This document shows positions 45,916-53,529 of a stretch of DNA of 64,000 nucleotides, piece after piece. A program made the translations under genes and the position numbers. Each line of letters opens with the position of its first letter. Positions within the stretch are counted from its first letter, which is position 1. Source of the stretch: Flavobacteriales bacterium UBA4466 (lineage in GTDB: Bacteria > Bacteroidota > Bacteroidia > Flavobacteriales_D > Crocinitomicaceae). Below the pieces are notes generated by a model. It saw only the letters and a program-made list of their open reading frames with translations. It was not told the DNA's origin and did not search any database. Location of the stretch: the NCBI GenBank assembly GCA_905182335.1, contig CAJJBE010000004.1:124001-188000 (forward strand), read 5' to 3'.

Positions 45916-46842
45916 TTGAGTAATAAATCTAAATACACACGATTAATTAAAGACAAAGCAAAAGAGCTAGGCTTTTTTTATACTGGAGTTTCTAAAGCGG
46001 ATTTTTTAGAAGAAGAAGCAGGACAATTAGAAGATTGGTTGAAAAATGGCAAGCATGGTGAAATGACCTATATGGAAAATCACTTTGACAAACGTTTAGA
46101 TCCTCGTATTTTAGTCGATGGTGCTAAATCTGTAGTTTCGTTGTTGTTGAATTATTTTCCTGAAGCTAGTGAACAGCAAGAGGGAGCACCAAAAATATCT
46201 AAATACGCCTATGGAGAAGACTATCATTTTGTAATTAAAGACAAATTAAAAGCACTATTTCAATTTATTCAAGATGAAATAGGGGAAGTAGGAGGCAGAG
46301 TCTTCGTAGATTCTGCACCAGTTATGGATAAGGCATGGGCAAGGCGTAGTGGATTAGGCTGGATGGGTAAGAACGCTAATATTATTCACCCTAAACATGG
46401 ATCATTCTTTTTTATCGCAGAGCTAATAATCGATCTTGAACTAGAAGAGGATGGCCCAATAAAAGATTATTGTGGAACATGCACAAAATGCATTGATGCT
46501 TGTCCTACCGATGCTATTGTAGCTCCTTACAAAATTGATGGCTCTAAGTGCATATCATACTTAACTATTGAACTTAAGGATCAAATCCCTAGTGAATTTA
46601 AAGGAAAAATGGATAATTGGATGTTTGGCTGTGATATTTGTCAAGATGTTTGTCCGTGGAACCGGTTTTCAAAACCACACAATCAAGCGGAGTTTAACCC
46701 ACATGATCAATTATTGAGAATGTCAAAATCTGAATGGGAAGACATATCTGAAGAATTATTTCGTGAAGTTTTTAAGAAAAGTCCTGTCAAAAGAACAAAA
46801 TATGATGGGCTTAAAAAAAATATTAAGTTTATTACCTATTAA
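45916..46842 (+). CDS. queG: Epoxyqueuosine reductase QueG
   Basis: QueG performs the last step of queuosine synthesis in tRNA, reducing epoxyqueuosine with a cobalamin cofactor and two [4Fe-4S] clusters. The 308 residues have the cluster motifs [16 protein letters not shown] near residue 190 and [11 protein letters not shown] near 237, plus [15 protein letters not shown] near 95 and [17 protein letters not shown] near 140. The start is a TTG at 45916 ([20 protein letters not shown]). It forms an operon with ruvB. Confidence 0.95.
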   Translation: MSNKSKYTRLIKDKAKELGFFYTGVSKADFLEEEAGQLEDWLKNGKHGEMTYMENHFDKRLDPRILVDGAKSVVSLLLNYFPEASEQQEGAPKISKYAYGEDYHFVIKDKLKALFQFIQDEIGEVGGRVFVDSAPVMDKAWARRSGLGWMGKNANIIHPKHGSFFFIAELIIDLELEEDGPIKDYCGTCTKCIDACPTDAIVAPYKIDGSKCISYLTIELKDQIPSEFKGKMDNWMFGCDICQDVCPWNRFSKPHNQAEFNPHDQLLRMSKSEWEDISEELFREVFKKSPVKRTKYDGLKKNIKFITY

Positions 46843-46864
46843 TTAATGCAAAATAGTTTAAATA

Positions 46865-46905
46865 AAAAGGGAGAGACTATTTGGCTTTTTATATAAATGG
46901 TCTCT
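46865..46905 (-). terminator. Hairpin terminator after rseP (minus strand)
   Basis: AGAGACTATTT (46872-46882) pairs with AAATGGTCTCT (46895-46905) through one G-T wobble. On the minus strand the stem is followed by CCCTTTTT. It overlaps the rseP stop and separates rseP from the convergent queG. Confidence 0.65.
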
Positions 46906-48232
46906 AACCACCAAATATTGCACGGTATAAGTCATTGCCATTCGCGTAAAGCAGTAAGGTCATCAGGATGAAAAAACCTACATATTGCGCGTATTCAAGC
47001 ACTTTTCCGGGAGCTTCTTTTCCAGTAATCATTTCATATAATAAGAACACTACATGCCCACCATCTAATGCTGGAATCGGCAGAATATTCATGAATGCTA
47101 AAATAATTGAAATTAAGGCGGTATTCAACCAGAATTTCTCCCAGTCCCATTGAGCAGGGAATAAATTCCCTATCGCTCCAAATCCCCCTAAAGAAGTTGC
47201 GCCTTTCTTTGTAAACAAGAACTTCAATTGTCCTACGTAATCAACTAAAGTAGTCATCCCACGATCAAACCCTCTTCCGATACTTTCGCCAAATCCGTAA
47301 TTCACGGTTTGAATTTTATCTTTTTCAATAAAACTCTCAGCGCTATAAACCATTCCAATTGTACTATCAGCCCTAACAGCAGTGGGAAATGATATTTCTT
47401 TACCATTACGCATAATTTTTACGTTTATCGTTTCCCCCGCATTTTTCGCAAAAACCGATAGAATGTCACCATAATAAACATCAACATTTCCAATCGAACG
47501 AATTTCATCTCCTTTTTTAAGACCTACTACTTCAGCAATCTCGGCTGAATCGACAGATTGAATAACGGCATAGCTTTGTAAGGTAACTACTGGAAATGCT
47601 CCTGCTTCGAAAAGCTCATAATCTATATCATCGGGAAGTGTAATCTCTTTTATATCTCCATTAGGAAGCTTAACACTTAAATCACGCTGACCTCTTAAAA
47701 GGATACCATTATTTATATCATTGACATGAGTAATTTCTTTACCATTAATGGCAATAATATTATCACCATTATTGATTTTGTATTTTGCCAATGCCGAATG
47801 AATATTTAATCCGTGCTCCAAATCTTTTGTGTGAACTTGCTCTTCTCCCCAAGTAAAAACCACAAAGATGTATATAAGAACGCCCAATATTAGGTTTACC
47901 ACGACACCGCCAATCATTACAATTAGTCGCTGCCAAGCTGGCTTTGATCGAAACTCCCAAGGTTCTGGAGGTTTAGCCATTTGCTCTTTATCCATAGACT
48001 CATCTATCATTCCTGATATTTTCACATACCCTCCTAATGGGAGCCATCCAATTCCCCACTCTGTGTCACCTATTTTCTTTTTGAAAAGGGAGAACCAAGG
48101 ATTAAAGAATAAGTAGAATTTTTCTACACGAATCTTGAAAAAACGCGCTGCCAAATAATGACCGAATTCGTGTAGTACAACTAGTATTGATAGAGATAGT
48201 AGTAGCTGTGCTGCTTTGATTAAAATGTCCAT
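46904..48232 (-). CDS. rseP: RIP metalloprotease RseP (site-2 protease)
   Basis: RseP is an intramembrane zinc protease that cleaves membrane proteins such as anti-sigma factors. The 442 residues have the zinc motif HEFGH near residues 21-25 in the first helix, a PDZ-type pair in the middle (EHGLNIHSALAKYKINNGDNI near 143, and AEVVGLKKGDEIRSIGNVDV near 232), and the second metal motif LDGGH near residue 390 (ILPIPALDGGHVVFLLYEM). Four membrane segments fit the family. The neighbour upstream on the same strand is a 119-residue protein of unknown function, 30 bases away. Confidence 0.95.
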   Translation of the reverse strand: MDILIKAAQLLLSLSILVVLHEFGHYLAARFFKIRVEKFYLFFNPWFSLFKKKIGDTEWGIGWLPLGGYVKISGMIDESMDKEQMAKPPEPWEFRSKPAWQRLIVMIGGVVVNLILGVLIYIFVVFTWGEEQVHTKDLEHGLNIHSALAKYKINNGDNIIAINGKEITHVNDINNGILLRGQRDLSVKLPNGDIKEITLPDDIDYELFEAGAFPVVTLQSYAVIQSVDSAEIAEVVGLKKGDEIRSIGNVDVYYGDILSVFAKNAGETINVKIMRNGKEISFPTAVRADSTIGMVYSAESFIEKDKIQTVNYGFGESIGRGFDRGMTTLVDYVGQLKFLFTKKGATSLGGFGAIGNLFPAQWDWEKFWLNTALISIILAFMNILPIPALDGGHVVFLLYEMITGKEAPGKVLEYAQYVGFFILMTLLLYANGNDLYRAIFGG

Positions 48233-48262
48233 AGTAAAATGTATGAGTGTAAATATATTGTT

Positions 48263-48622
48263 TTATGTCGTAGGAGTAAGATGAGCATAGTCATTCTGAA
48301 TGAAATAAGAGGTAAGAGCCTCTTTCATCAGGTGCTGTTGCTCCCTATCATTAATCGGGGGGATTTCCTTTATTAGTTTAAAATGAGGCCATTGTTCTTC
48401 ATCACGACCCTCAAACTCATAATATCCATAAGGCTCTAGAAGAGTACAAATTGCAACATGTAGAAGGTCTGTTTTTTCTGCTTTAGAAAAATCTTTGTAT
48501 CCAACACCTAATTCGTTCACTCCCACAAGGAATAAAATGGCCTGCAGATCCATTCCTTCTCCAAATGTTAACTCCAGCTGGCTTTTAACTTGTTGGAATT
48601 TCAATTCAATGTCATAATCCAT
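48263..48622 (-). CDS. Conserved hypothetical protein upstream of rseP
   Basis: The protein has 119 residues, is acidic, has no membrane segment or signal peptide, and is probably cytoplasmic and helical. It contains LFLVGVNELGVGYKDFSKAEKTDL near residue 30 and DLLHVAICTLLEPYGYYEF near 57, suggesting a conserved fold, but I do not recognise a family. The 30-bp distance to rseP suggests co-transcription, so it may modulate that protease (inference). No functional claim is made. Confidence 0.7.
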   Translation of the reverse strand: MDYDIELKFQQVKSQLELTFGEGMDLQAILFLVGVNELGVGYKDFSKAEKTDLLHVAICTLLEPYGYYEFEGRDEEQWPHFKLIKEIPPINDREQQHLMKEALTSYFIQNDYAHLTPTT

Positions 48623-48703
48623 GCAGCTAAAATAAACATTAAGATGTAATAGACGTCAAATTAAGTGCGGCTTTATTTAGTTATTATTAACTTCGAAAAA
48701 AAC

Positions 48704-49342
48704 ATGAATATGAAAAAAAGTATATTTTTATTGTTAGGCATCTCGGTCTTATTGATATTTACATCATGTAAAGGAGATTCTATAGAATCAGAAGAATCAG
48801 GAGGGAGTTCTGCGAGAGCATGTTTTTACTCGTATAATGAAGGAACAACTAAGTTTCAATGGACGGCATTTAAAACGACAAATAAAGTAGGAGTAGCAGG
48901 GGGTTTCAATAATATTACAATTAGAAGTGAGAAGTCTGATGATCCAATGATTGTATTGAAATCAATCGCTTTCAATATGTCAACGGCTTCTGTTGAAACG
49001 AATAATGAAGATCGAAACGCAAAGGTGGCAAAGTATTTTTTCGAAACAATTAACACGTCTGAAATTACAGGAAATGTAACGTCTATTAATGATGATGGAG
49101 AATGTAGAATTAGCGTTAAGATGAATGGGGTATCTATTGATATTGTTGGAGATTACACATTCGAAAATAACATATTCATGTTTAATTCAGAGATTGATGT
49201 CTCATCTTGGAATGCACTCCCTGGAATTACCGCCTTAAATAACGTTTGTGAGGATGTACATACTGGTGAAGATGGTATTTCTAAATTGTGGCCTAAAGTA
49301 GAGTTGTCGTTCATCACAAAATTAAAATCCGATTGCGATTAA
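48704..49342 (+). CDS. YceI-like lipoprotein
   Basis: The start at 48704 (MNMKKSIFLLLGISVLLIFTSC) gives a lipoprotein signal with cysteine at about residue 22; a GTG at 48665 would add an implausible leader. The mature part of about 190 residues matches the lipocalin-like YceI fold: FYSYNEGTTKFQWTAFKTTNKVGVAGGFNNI near residue 40, SIAFNMSTASVETNNEDRNAKVAKYFF near 77, and a C-terminal WPKVELSFITKLK. YceI proteins bind polyisoprenoids or similar lipids in the periplasm. It is probably anchored in the membrane. The CvpA gene follows after 12 bases. Confidence 0.82.
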   Translation: MNMKKSIFLLLGISVLLIFTSCKGDSIESEESGGSSARACFYSYNEGTTKFQWTAFKTTNKVGVAGGFNNITIRSEKSDDPMIVLKSIAFNMSTASVETNNEDRNAKVAKYFFETINTSEITGNVTSINDDGECRISVKMNGVSIDIVGDYTFENNIFMFNSEIDVSSWNALPGITALNNVCEDVHTGEDGISKLWPKVELSFITKLKSDCD

Positions 49343-49354
49343 GCTTTCTTTTGA

Positions 49355-49921
49355 ATGAATTTCATTGACATCATTTTCATTGCTCTTTTCACTTACGCTG
49401 CTTGGCGTGGGTTTAAAAAAGGATTTATCATTGAATTGTTTACTTTTTTAGCTCTCTTTGTTGCCCTCTATGCAGGAATTCATTTTTCTAGTGTCGTCAC
49501 AAACATATTGAAAAACATCCTCAATTTTAGCTCGGATTATTTACCGACAATATCATTTGCGATTGTATTTTTAGTCGTTGGTGCTATGGTCTATTTTGGC
49601 GGAAAGGCTTTGGAGAAAGTCGTATCTGTAGTTCAATTAAGTTTAGCGAATAAATTGTTAGGGGCTTTCTTTTCTATGCTTAAAATAACCTTTTTCTTTG
49701 GTGGAATGATTCTTCTTGTAGAATCGTTTGACGAAAAAGAGGATATTATTTCTGGTGAGGCTAAAAATGAATCTTTAATTTACTATCCGGTAAGGAAAAT
49801 TATAACAACCTGTATCCCTGCTTTTGAAGAAAGCACACTCTTTTTAAAAGAGACATTAAGGGATGGGTTGGGTGGTGCTTTACCAGAAGACATTTTAAAT
49901 TTCCATAAATTTGATAAATAA
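49355..49921 (+). CDS. CvpA family membrane protein
   Basis: The protein has 188 residues. Four hydrophobic segments (near residues 3-18, 25-48, 62-85 and 100-120) and the N-terminal pattern NFIDIIFIALFTYAAWRGFKKGF match the CvpA family, known from colicin V production in E. coli and linked to envelope stress. In Bacteroidota its role is unknown. The ATG at 49355 overlaps no neighbour. The promoter box for prs lies beyond its stop. Confidence 0.85.
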   Translation: MNFIDIIFIALFTYAAWRGFKKGFIIELFTFLALFVALYAGIHFSSVVTNILKNILNFSSDYLPTISFAIVFLVVGAMVYFGGKALEKVVSVVQLSLANKLLGAFFSMLKITFFFGGMILLVESFDEKEDIISGEAKNESLIYYPVRKIITTCIPAFEESTLFLKETLRDGLGGALPEDILNFHKFDK

Positions 49922-49954
49922 ACAAATAGGAGTTATTTTTTATCTTAAATATAC

Positions 49955-49962
49955 TACCTTTG
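49955..49962 (+). promoter_or_regulatory. -7 element (TACCTTTG) for prs
   Basis: TACCTTTG is an exact match to TAnnTTTG, 19 bases before the prs ATG. It fits a short leader, as is usual in Bacteroidota. Confidence 0.55.
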
Positions 49963-49981
49963 CTCTCTTCAATAATAAGTT

Positions 49982-50917
49982 ATGTCTACAGGAATAAAGA
50001 TATTTTCGGGGCGCGCGTCAAAAATTCTATCTGAAAAGGTAGCATCCGCTTATGGAGTTTCTTTAGGAGACGTTAAACTTACTAGCTTTAGTGATGGTGA
50101 ATTTCAACCTTCTTATGAAGAAACGGTTAGAGGTCAAGATGTATTCATTGTACAATCTACGATGCCACCCGCTGACAATTTATTTGAGTTATTGTTAATG
50201 GTTGATGCAGCTAAACGAGCATCTGCCAGAAAAATAATTGTAGTAATTCCTTATTTTGGTTTTGCACGTCAAGACAGAAAAGATAAGCCGCGTGTTGCTA
50301 TTGGAGCGAAATTAGTAGCGAATATGCTAATGGCAGCCGGTATAGATCGAATTATGACGATGGATTTACATGCAGATCAAATTCAAGGATTCTTTGAGGT
50401 TCCTGTTGATCACTTATTTGGATCTACAATATTTTATCCAGAGATTGAAAAATTAAATAATGGAAATTTGATAATGGCTGCACCAGATGCTGGTGGGACA
50501 AAAAGATCAAATTCATATGCCAAACGTCTTAATGTTGGCTTGGCAATTTGCCACAAGCAACGTAAGAAACCAAATGAAATAGCAGAAATGACTGTAATTG
50601 GAGATGTTGCTGGGAAGGATGTTATCCTTGTCGATGATATGTGCGATACCGCAGGAACTTTAACAAAAGCTGCTGATTTGTTTATGGAAAAAGGAGCGAA
50701 AAGTGTTCGTGCATTTTGTACACACGCCGTTCTGTCTGGTCCAGCTTTCGATAGGATTACAAATTCGTCAATTTTAGAATTAATTGTTACGGATACAATT
50801 CCATTGTCTCAAACACATGATAAGATTCGTGTTATAAGCGTTGCAGATTTATTTGCAGATGTTATCAAGCGCATGGTTAACAATGAGTCAATTAGTTCAC
50901 ATTTTATAATCTCATAA
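49982..50917 (+). CDS. prs: Ribose-phosphate pyrophosphokinase
   Basis: Prs makes PRPP from ribose 5-phosphate and ATP, the precursor for purines, pyrimidines, histidine and tryptophan. The 311 residues match the class I family: SLGDVKLTSFSDGEFQPSYE near residue 26, FIVQSTMPPADNLFELLLMV near 55, FGFARQDRKDKPR near 90, TMDLHADQIQGFFEVPVD near 126, and the PRPP loop ILVDDMCDTAGTLTKAAD near 216. The L25 gene follows after ten bases, a frequent pairing in bacteria. Confidence 0.97.
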   Translation: MSTGIKIFSGRASKILSEKVASAYGVSLGDVKLTSFSDGEFQPSYEETVRGQDVFIVQSTMPPADNLFELLLMVDAAKRASARKIIVVIPYFGFARQDRKDKPRVAIGAKLVANMLMAAGIDRIMTMDLHADQIQGFFEVPVDHLFGSTIFYPEIEKLNNGNLIMAAPDAGGTKRSNSYAKRLNVGLAICHKQRKKPNEIAEMTVIGDVAGKDVILVDDMCDTAGTLTKAADLFMEKGAKSVRAFCTHAVLSGPAFDRITNSSILELIVTDTIPLSQTHDKIRVISVADLFADVIKRMVNNESISSHFIIS

Positions 50918-50927
50918 ATAAATAAAA

Positions 50928-51566
50928 ATGAAAAAAGCGCAATTGAGCGGTTCGCTAAGAGCGAGCGTAGGGAAAAAGGAAAATTCTGCACTAAGAGGTG
51001 AAGGAAAAGTTCCTTGCGTGCTTTATGGATCAGGTGAGCAAACTCACTTTTCTGTAAGAGCAGTAGACGTAGAGAAAATGATATTCTCTCCAGATGTATA
51101 TCAAGTTGAATTGGATATCGACGGAAAAAAAGCAATGGCCATTATTCAAGCTAAGCAAATGCACCCTGTAAGAGACACAGCAGTTCACGTTGATTTCTTG
51201 GAGTTGAATGATAAAAAGCCTGTAAAAGTTAGCTTACCAGTTAGAGTTACAGGTGCTGCACCTGGAGTTTTGAATGGCGGTAAATTAAGACAGCCATACA
51301 GAATGTTACGAGTAATTGGTTTGCCTGGATCTCTTCCAGAGGAAATAATGATCGATATATCTACATTGAAAATTGGTGATTCTATTCGTGTTTCTGAATT
51401 AAAGATAGAAGGAATGGAATTTAATGAGCCAGCAAACGCTGTAGTTATTGGTGTTAAAATGGCAAGAGGTGCTGCTGAAGAAGAAGCTGAAGAAGAAGCT
51501 GCGGCTGCTGCTGCGGCTGCTGAGACAGCAGAAGGAGGGGCTGAAGAAGCTCCCGCTGCGGAATAA
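50928..51566 (+). CDS. rplY: 50S ribosomal protein L25/general stress protein Ctc
   Basis: This is a long-form L25 (Ctc) that binds 5S rRNA. The 212 residues have the L25 domain (SLRASVGKKENSALRGEGKVPCVLYGSGE near residue 6, then VHVDFLELNDKKPVKVSLPVR near 86) and the C-terminal TL5-like beta domain. The last 33 residues are an almost pure alanine/glutamate tail, which is common in Bacteroidota Ctc proteins. It forms an operon with prs and ends in a strong terminator. Confidence 0.94.
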   Translation: MKKAQLSGSLRASVGKKENSALRGEGKVPCVLYGSGEQTHFSVRAVDVEKMIFSPDVYQVELDIDGKKAMAIIQAKQMHPVRDTAVHVDFLELNDKKPVKVSLPVRVTGAAPGVLNGGKLRQPYRMLRVIGLPGSLPEEIMIDISTLKIGDSIRVSELKIEGMEFNEPANAVVIGVKMARGAAEEEAEEEAAAAAAAAETAEGGAEEAPAAE

Positions 51567-51584
51567 TCTTATTCATCAAAATAT

Positions 51585-51619
51585 AAAGGTCCCGATTATT
51601 CATTGGGACCTTTTTTTTT
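51585..51619 (+). terminator. Rho-independent terminator after the L25 gene
   Basis: AAAGGTCCC (51585-51593) pairs with GGGACCTTT (51605-51613), and the run of T continues to 51619. The rest of the 238-bp gap to 51804 is AT-rich with no gene seen. Confidence 0.9.
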
Positions 51620-51804
51620 AACTAAATTTTAATGTTCAATTTATATTTTTTGTTACAATAAATGAGTTGTTGAGAAATATAACTACTCTATAGAACTAAT
51701 TCGCTTATTCAGTTAGTTTAAAAAAAAAATTGTTTACACTTAATACTTTATGCATGAGTATATAAAATATACTTTCTTAACACATTATTCTTGAATAATT
51801 TAAA

Positions 51805-52269
51805 TTAAGCAAAATGGATAATTTCTTGTCTCTTTAGTGCCAATCTTCTTTTTTCTAAAGGTCGAACACCTCTCTGAAGCACATCAAGATATGCACGCTC
51901 AGAGCGGTTTTCTATTGTCTTTAGTGCTTTTTCTAAAGCCGCTTTTAATTCAGTTATATCTATAGGTTTTAATAGATAATCTAGCGGATTAAATTTAATT
52001 GCTTTAATTGCGAACTCTTCATATGCCGTAATAAAGATCACTTCAAATGTTTTATTTGGCATAGAGGCTAATACATCAAAACCAGTTCCATCAGGCATCT
52101 TAATATCCAAGAAAACAATATCTGGATTATGTATTTTAATAGCTTTAATTCCAGACTTAACATTTCTACCTTCAGGAATTGTTTCAATATCCATATCAAA
52201 TGACTCAATCATTTCAGCAATGAGTTGTCTTGTTCTATTTTCGTCGTCTATTATTAGTACTTTTTTCAT
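51805..52269 (-). CDS. LytTR-type response regulator lacking its DNA-binding domain
   Basis: The protein has 154 residues with an intact receiver domain: acidic pair in MKKVLIIDDENRTRQ, phosphorylated aspartate near residue 55 in DIVFLDIKMPDGTG, threonine near residue 82 in VIFITAYEEFA, and the lysine in DYLLKPIDITEL near residue 102. The C-terminus ends RRLALKRQEIIHFA, the point where LytTR-domain regulators in Bacteroidota begin their DNA-binding domain, and then a TAA follows. The next 200 bases on the minus strand encode no LytTR remnant in any frame that I can see. It may therefore act as a single-domain receiver, or the gene may be decayed. No histidine kinase is adjacent; the CUB-SPOR gene lies upstream on the same strand. 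Confidence 0.85.
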   Translation of the reverse strand: MKKVLIIDDENRTRQLIAEMIESFDMDIETIPEGRNVKSGIKAIKIHNPDIVFLDIKMPDGTGFDVLASMPNKTFEVIFITAYEEFAIKAIKFNPLDYLLKPIDITELKAALEKALKTIENRSERAYLDVLQRGVRPLEKRRLALKRQEIIHFA

Positions 52270-52377
52270 GTTTGATTTTTTAACTTTATAGTATCGTTCT
52301 TTTAATATATTCGAAGGATAGAATTTAGATTAATATTTAATCTAAGACCTCTCTGTAAATTTTCAACCAGTATTATC

Positions 52378-53229
52378 TTAATAATCTACGTCAACAATCA
52401 TTTCATTAGCAACAAGTTCTCTTTTTCGTGCCTCATTGAAACCAATACGAACACCATTATAATAACCCACAGTGAAAGCATCGCCATATCCAAGCGCTTT
52501 AATCTGAGATTCAGTATTAACTGCTGCATCGCTAGTTTTAAATAAACCTGTCATATAACGTGTTATATTTGCTGATACGATTTTTTCACGATGTATCGGG
52601 CTAAATTCTTTCATTAAAGTTTTAGGAATAGGTTCAGAAAATGCTCCGATTTGAACACGAAAAACTAGCCCTGAAGAATAGTCTACAACTTTATCAGTAT
52701 TTTCAGCAGAGTCAAAATTAGACAAGACTGTTGAATAAGAAGCTACCCATCCATCTAACAAGTTAGAGCAATCACTTCGGAATTCTATTAATAATGAACC
52801 AGAGGAAGAAATAATTGTTCCAGGTGAACTGCTACCTGTATAGCTCCCAATCAAAGGTGAATCTATAGAGTTACCATCATAGATGAAGAGGTTATCATAT
52901 TCATCTTCAATATTGAAAGCGGTAAAGTCAATAGTAATAGATTTCGCGTTTAAGGGCTCTATCAGCCATAATTGAAATTCATTATTCGTATAGTCATCCA
53001 AAGCTCCACCCGTATCATGAAAGTTATCTGAGTTCTTTGTCAGCTTTGTTGTTGTTGGAGCTTTATCAATGATGGGATAGTACTTTTTCAAGCCTACATT
53101 CATTGAAGAGTTTTTAATAACTTGCCTGATATTGCTAGTTGATTCTTGCGCATTAGCTTCGGAAGTAAAAATAATAGCTGTTAGTGCCATTGAGACAATT
53201 GCAACGATTGTTAGAAGTGTTTTCTTCAT
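52378..53229 (-). CDS. Secreted protein with CUB domain and SPOR-like domain
   Basis: The protein has 283 residues. A signal peptide (MKKTLLTIVAIVSMALTAII ... ANAQ, cleavage near 27) is followed by a short linker, a CUB-type beta domain at about residues 70-167 (EFQLWLIEP, YDNLFIYDGNSIDSPLIGSYTG, SGSLLIEFRSDCSNLLDGWVASY), and a SPOR-like domain at about 190-275 (GLVFRVQIGAFSEPIP ... IKALGYGDAFTVGYYNGVRI). CUB domains bind carbohydrate or protein partners; SPOR domains bind peptidoglycan. I infer a periplasmic or surface protein that links the wall to another ligand. It is upstream of the truncated response regulator on the same strand, 108 bases away. Confidence 0.78.
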   Translation of the reverse strand: MKKTLLTIVAIVSMALTAIIFTSEANAQESTSNIRQVIKNSSMNVGLKKYYPIIDKAPTTTKLTKNSDNFHDTGGALDDYTNNEFQLWLIEPLNAKSITIDFTAFNIEDEYDNLFIYDGNSIDSPLIGSYTGSSSPGTIISSSGSLLIEFRSDCSNLLDGWVASYSTVLSNFDSAENTDKVVDYSSGLVFRVQIGAFSEPIPKTLMKEFSPIHREKIVSANITRYMTGLFKTSDAAVNTESQIKALGYGDAFTVGYYNGVRIGFNEARKRELVANEMIVDVDY

Positions 53230-53529
53230 GATTTTATTTTTAGTTGATTAACTATAAATCAAATCACTTCTTTTTTTACCTAGACATCAATTATTTCAGC
53301 CTTTTTAAAAGATAAATACACAACAATACTAATTGAGTAATCGTCATTACCACTCATACACCTAAGTGTAAACACTTAGAATGATAGATGCCTTAATAAT
53401 TAAAGATTTAGAGTGCTTAATTTAATATGGAGTATTATAGTAAATTTTGATAGTACTTTTAGTGTGATTGAAATCTTATTATTGAAGAAAGCTATACTTG
53501 TTAAAGTATAGCTAAAATAGAGGAAAAAG
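53230..53529. other. 300-bp intergenic gap with an 18-bp palindromic motif
   Basis: The gap upstream of the CUB-SPOR gene is AT-rich, with no gene or RNA seen. It contains the near-palindrome CTAAGTGTAAACACTTAG at 53362-53379 (an 8-bp inverted repeat with a two-base centre), about 135 bases before the CUB-SPOR start. No clear promoter box is found. Confidence 0.5.
53362..53379. promoter_or_regulatory. 8-bp inverted repeat, possible operator
   Basis: CTAAGTGT and ACACTTAG form a perfect 8-bp inverted repeat around AA. A 12-base half of it (TAAGTGTAAACA) also occurs at 51731-51742 on the opposite strand, just beyond the response regulator stop. The pair flanks the two genes. It could be a regulator site, but no such regulator is identified. 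Confidence 0.3.

Noticed and set aside
51470-51560. GCT/GAA-rich tandem-like repeat
   Set aside because: It encodes the alanine/glutamate tail usual in Bacteroidota L25/Ctc and is not a mobile or CRISPR repeat.
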